A DNA stretch of 5,738 bases from an uncultured Planctomycetaceae bacterium (GTDB lineage Bacteria > Planctomycetota > Planctomycetia > Planctomycetales > Planctomycetaceae). Where the stretch lies: the NCBI GenBank assembly GCA_903823545.1, contig CAIJTL010000234.1, positions 1 through 5,738 on the forward strand, in the 5' to 3' direction. The notes beneath the pieces were generated by a model that did no database searches, had not been told where the DNA came from, and was given only the letters and a program-made list of their open reading frames with translations. A program made the translations under genes and the position numbers. This document shows, piece by piece, positions 5,659 to 5,738 of this stretch (its first letter is position 1; each line of letters opens with the position of its first letter).

Positions 5659-5738
5659 TCAGAAGGCCAGTTGCATGAGCTTGGTGACTTTCTGGTCGGC
5701 CTCGACGCGATCTCCGGCATACCGGAGTTTGACGTTGA
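5659..5738 (-). CDS. unidentified protein, C-terminal end (partial at the right edge)
   Basis: On the minus strand, 25 codons are open from the window edge to TGA (bases 5661-5659). They read NVKLRYAGDRVEADQKVTKL followed by MQLAF. Third positions are mostly C or G and the residue mix is that of a folded protein, so I take it as the real end of a gene that enters from the right. The family is not recognised. It is convergent with the zinc-ribbon gene and may belong to the host chromosome or to a neighbouring module. Confidence 0.5.
   Translation of the reverse strand, partial: NVKLRYAGDRVEADQKVTKLMQLAF

Overview
The window looks like a piece of accessory DNA from a planctomycete, probably Pirellulales or Gemmatales related. 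The reasons are a DUF1580 protein (a family first described in Rhodopirellula), a replicase with an unusual GKKTLKT P-loop of a kind I associate with this phylum, an AlpA-like HTH protein ending in a 'GCPSRRAFEAM' type tail, and many CGATCG-containing sequences. No rRNA, tRNA or CRISPR array was seen.

Layout, left to right. (1) 2-118: C-terminus of an ISL3-type transposase that enters from the left. (2) 181-438: a small winged-helix protein interrupted by an in-frame TGA. (3) 505-801: an intact DUF1580 protein. (4) 878-2869: a large primase-helicase, with an archaeo-eukaryotic-primase-like (PrimPol/AEP) domain, a PriCT-like linker and a RecA/RepA-like ATPase. Its C-terminal winged-helix tail continues in the same frame to 3343, but only after a TGA at 2867-2869. 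(5) 3175-3290: inside that tail lie two adjacent large inverted repeats and repeated TGCCGGAA units, which together resemble a replication origin. (6) 3344-3742: no intact gene; a coding-like remnant (3504-3596), then G-runs and a small hairpin. (7) 3743-4060: an intact AlpA/excisionase-like HTH protein with a good ribosome binding site. (8) 4181-4982: a zinc-ribbon and single-membrane-segment protein broken by a one-base frameshift. (9) 4983-5658: gene-poor. (10) 5659-5738: the C-terminus of an unidentified minus-strand gene.

Taken together, genes 2-4, the hairpin/iteron region and the AlpA-like gene form a replication and control module like those of integrative elements, plasmids or phage satellites (compare the P4 alpha primase-helicase or the SaPI Rep-ori arrangement, by analogy only). 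The HTH proteins would control expression or excision. The primase-helicase would start and drive replication from the repeats in the 3' end of its own coding region. No integrase, capsid or conjugation gene is visible. Three reading frames carry single-base lesions (two TGA stops and one indel), so the element appears to be decaying, unless the lesions are sequence errors or are tolerated by readthrough.
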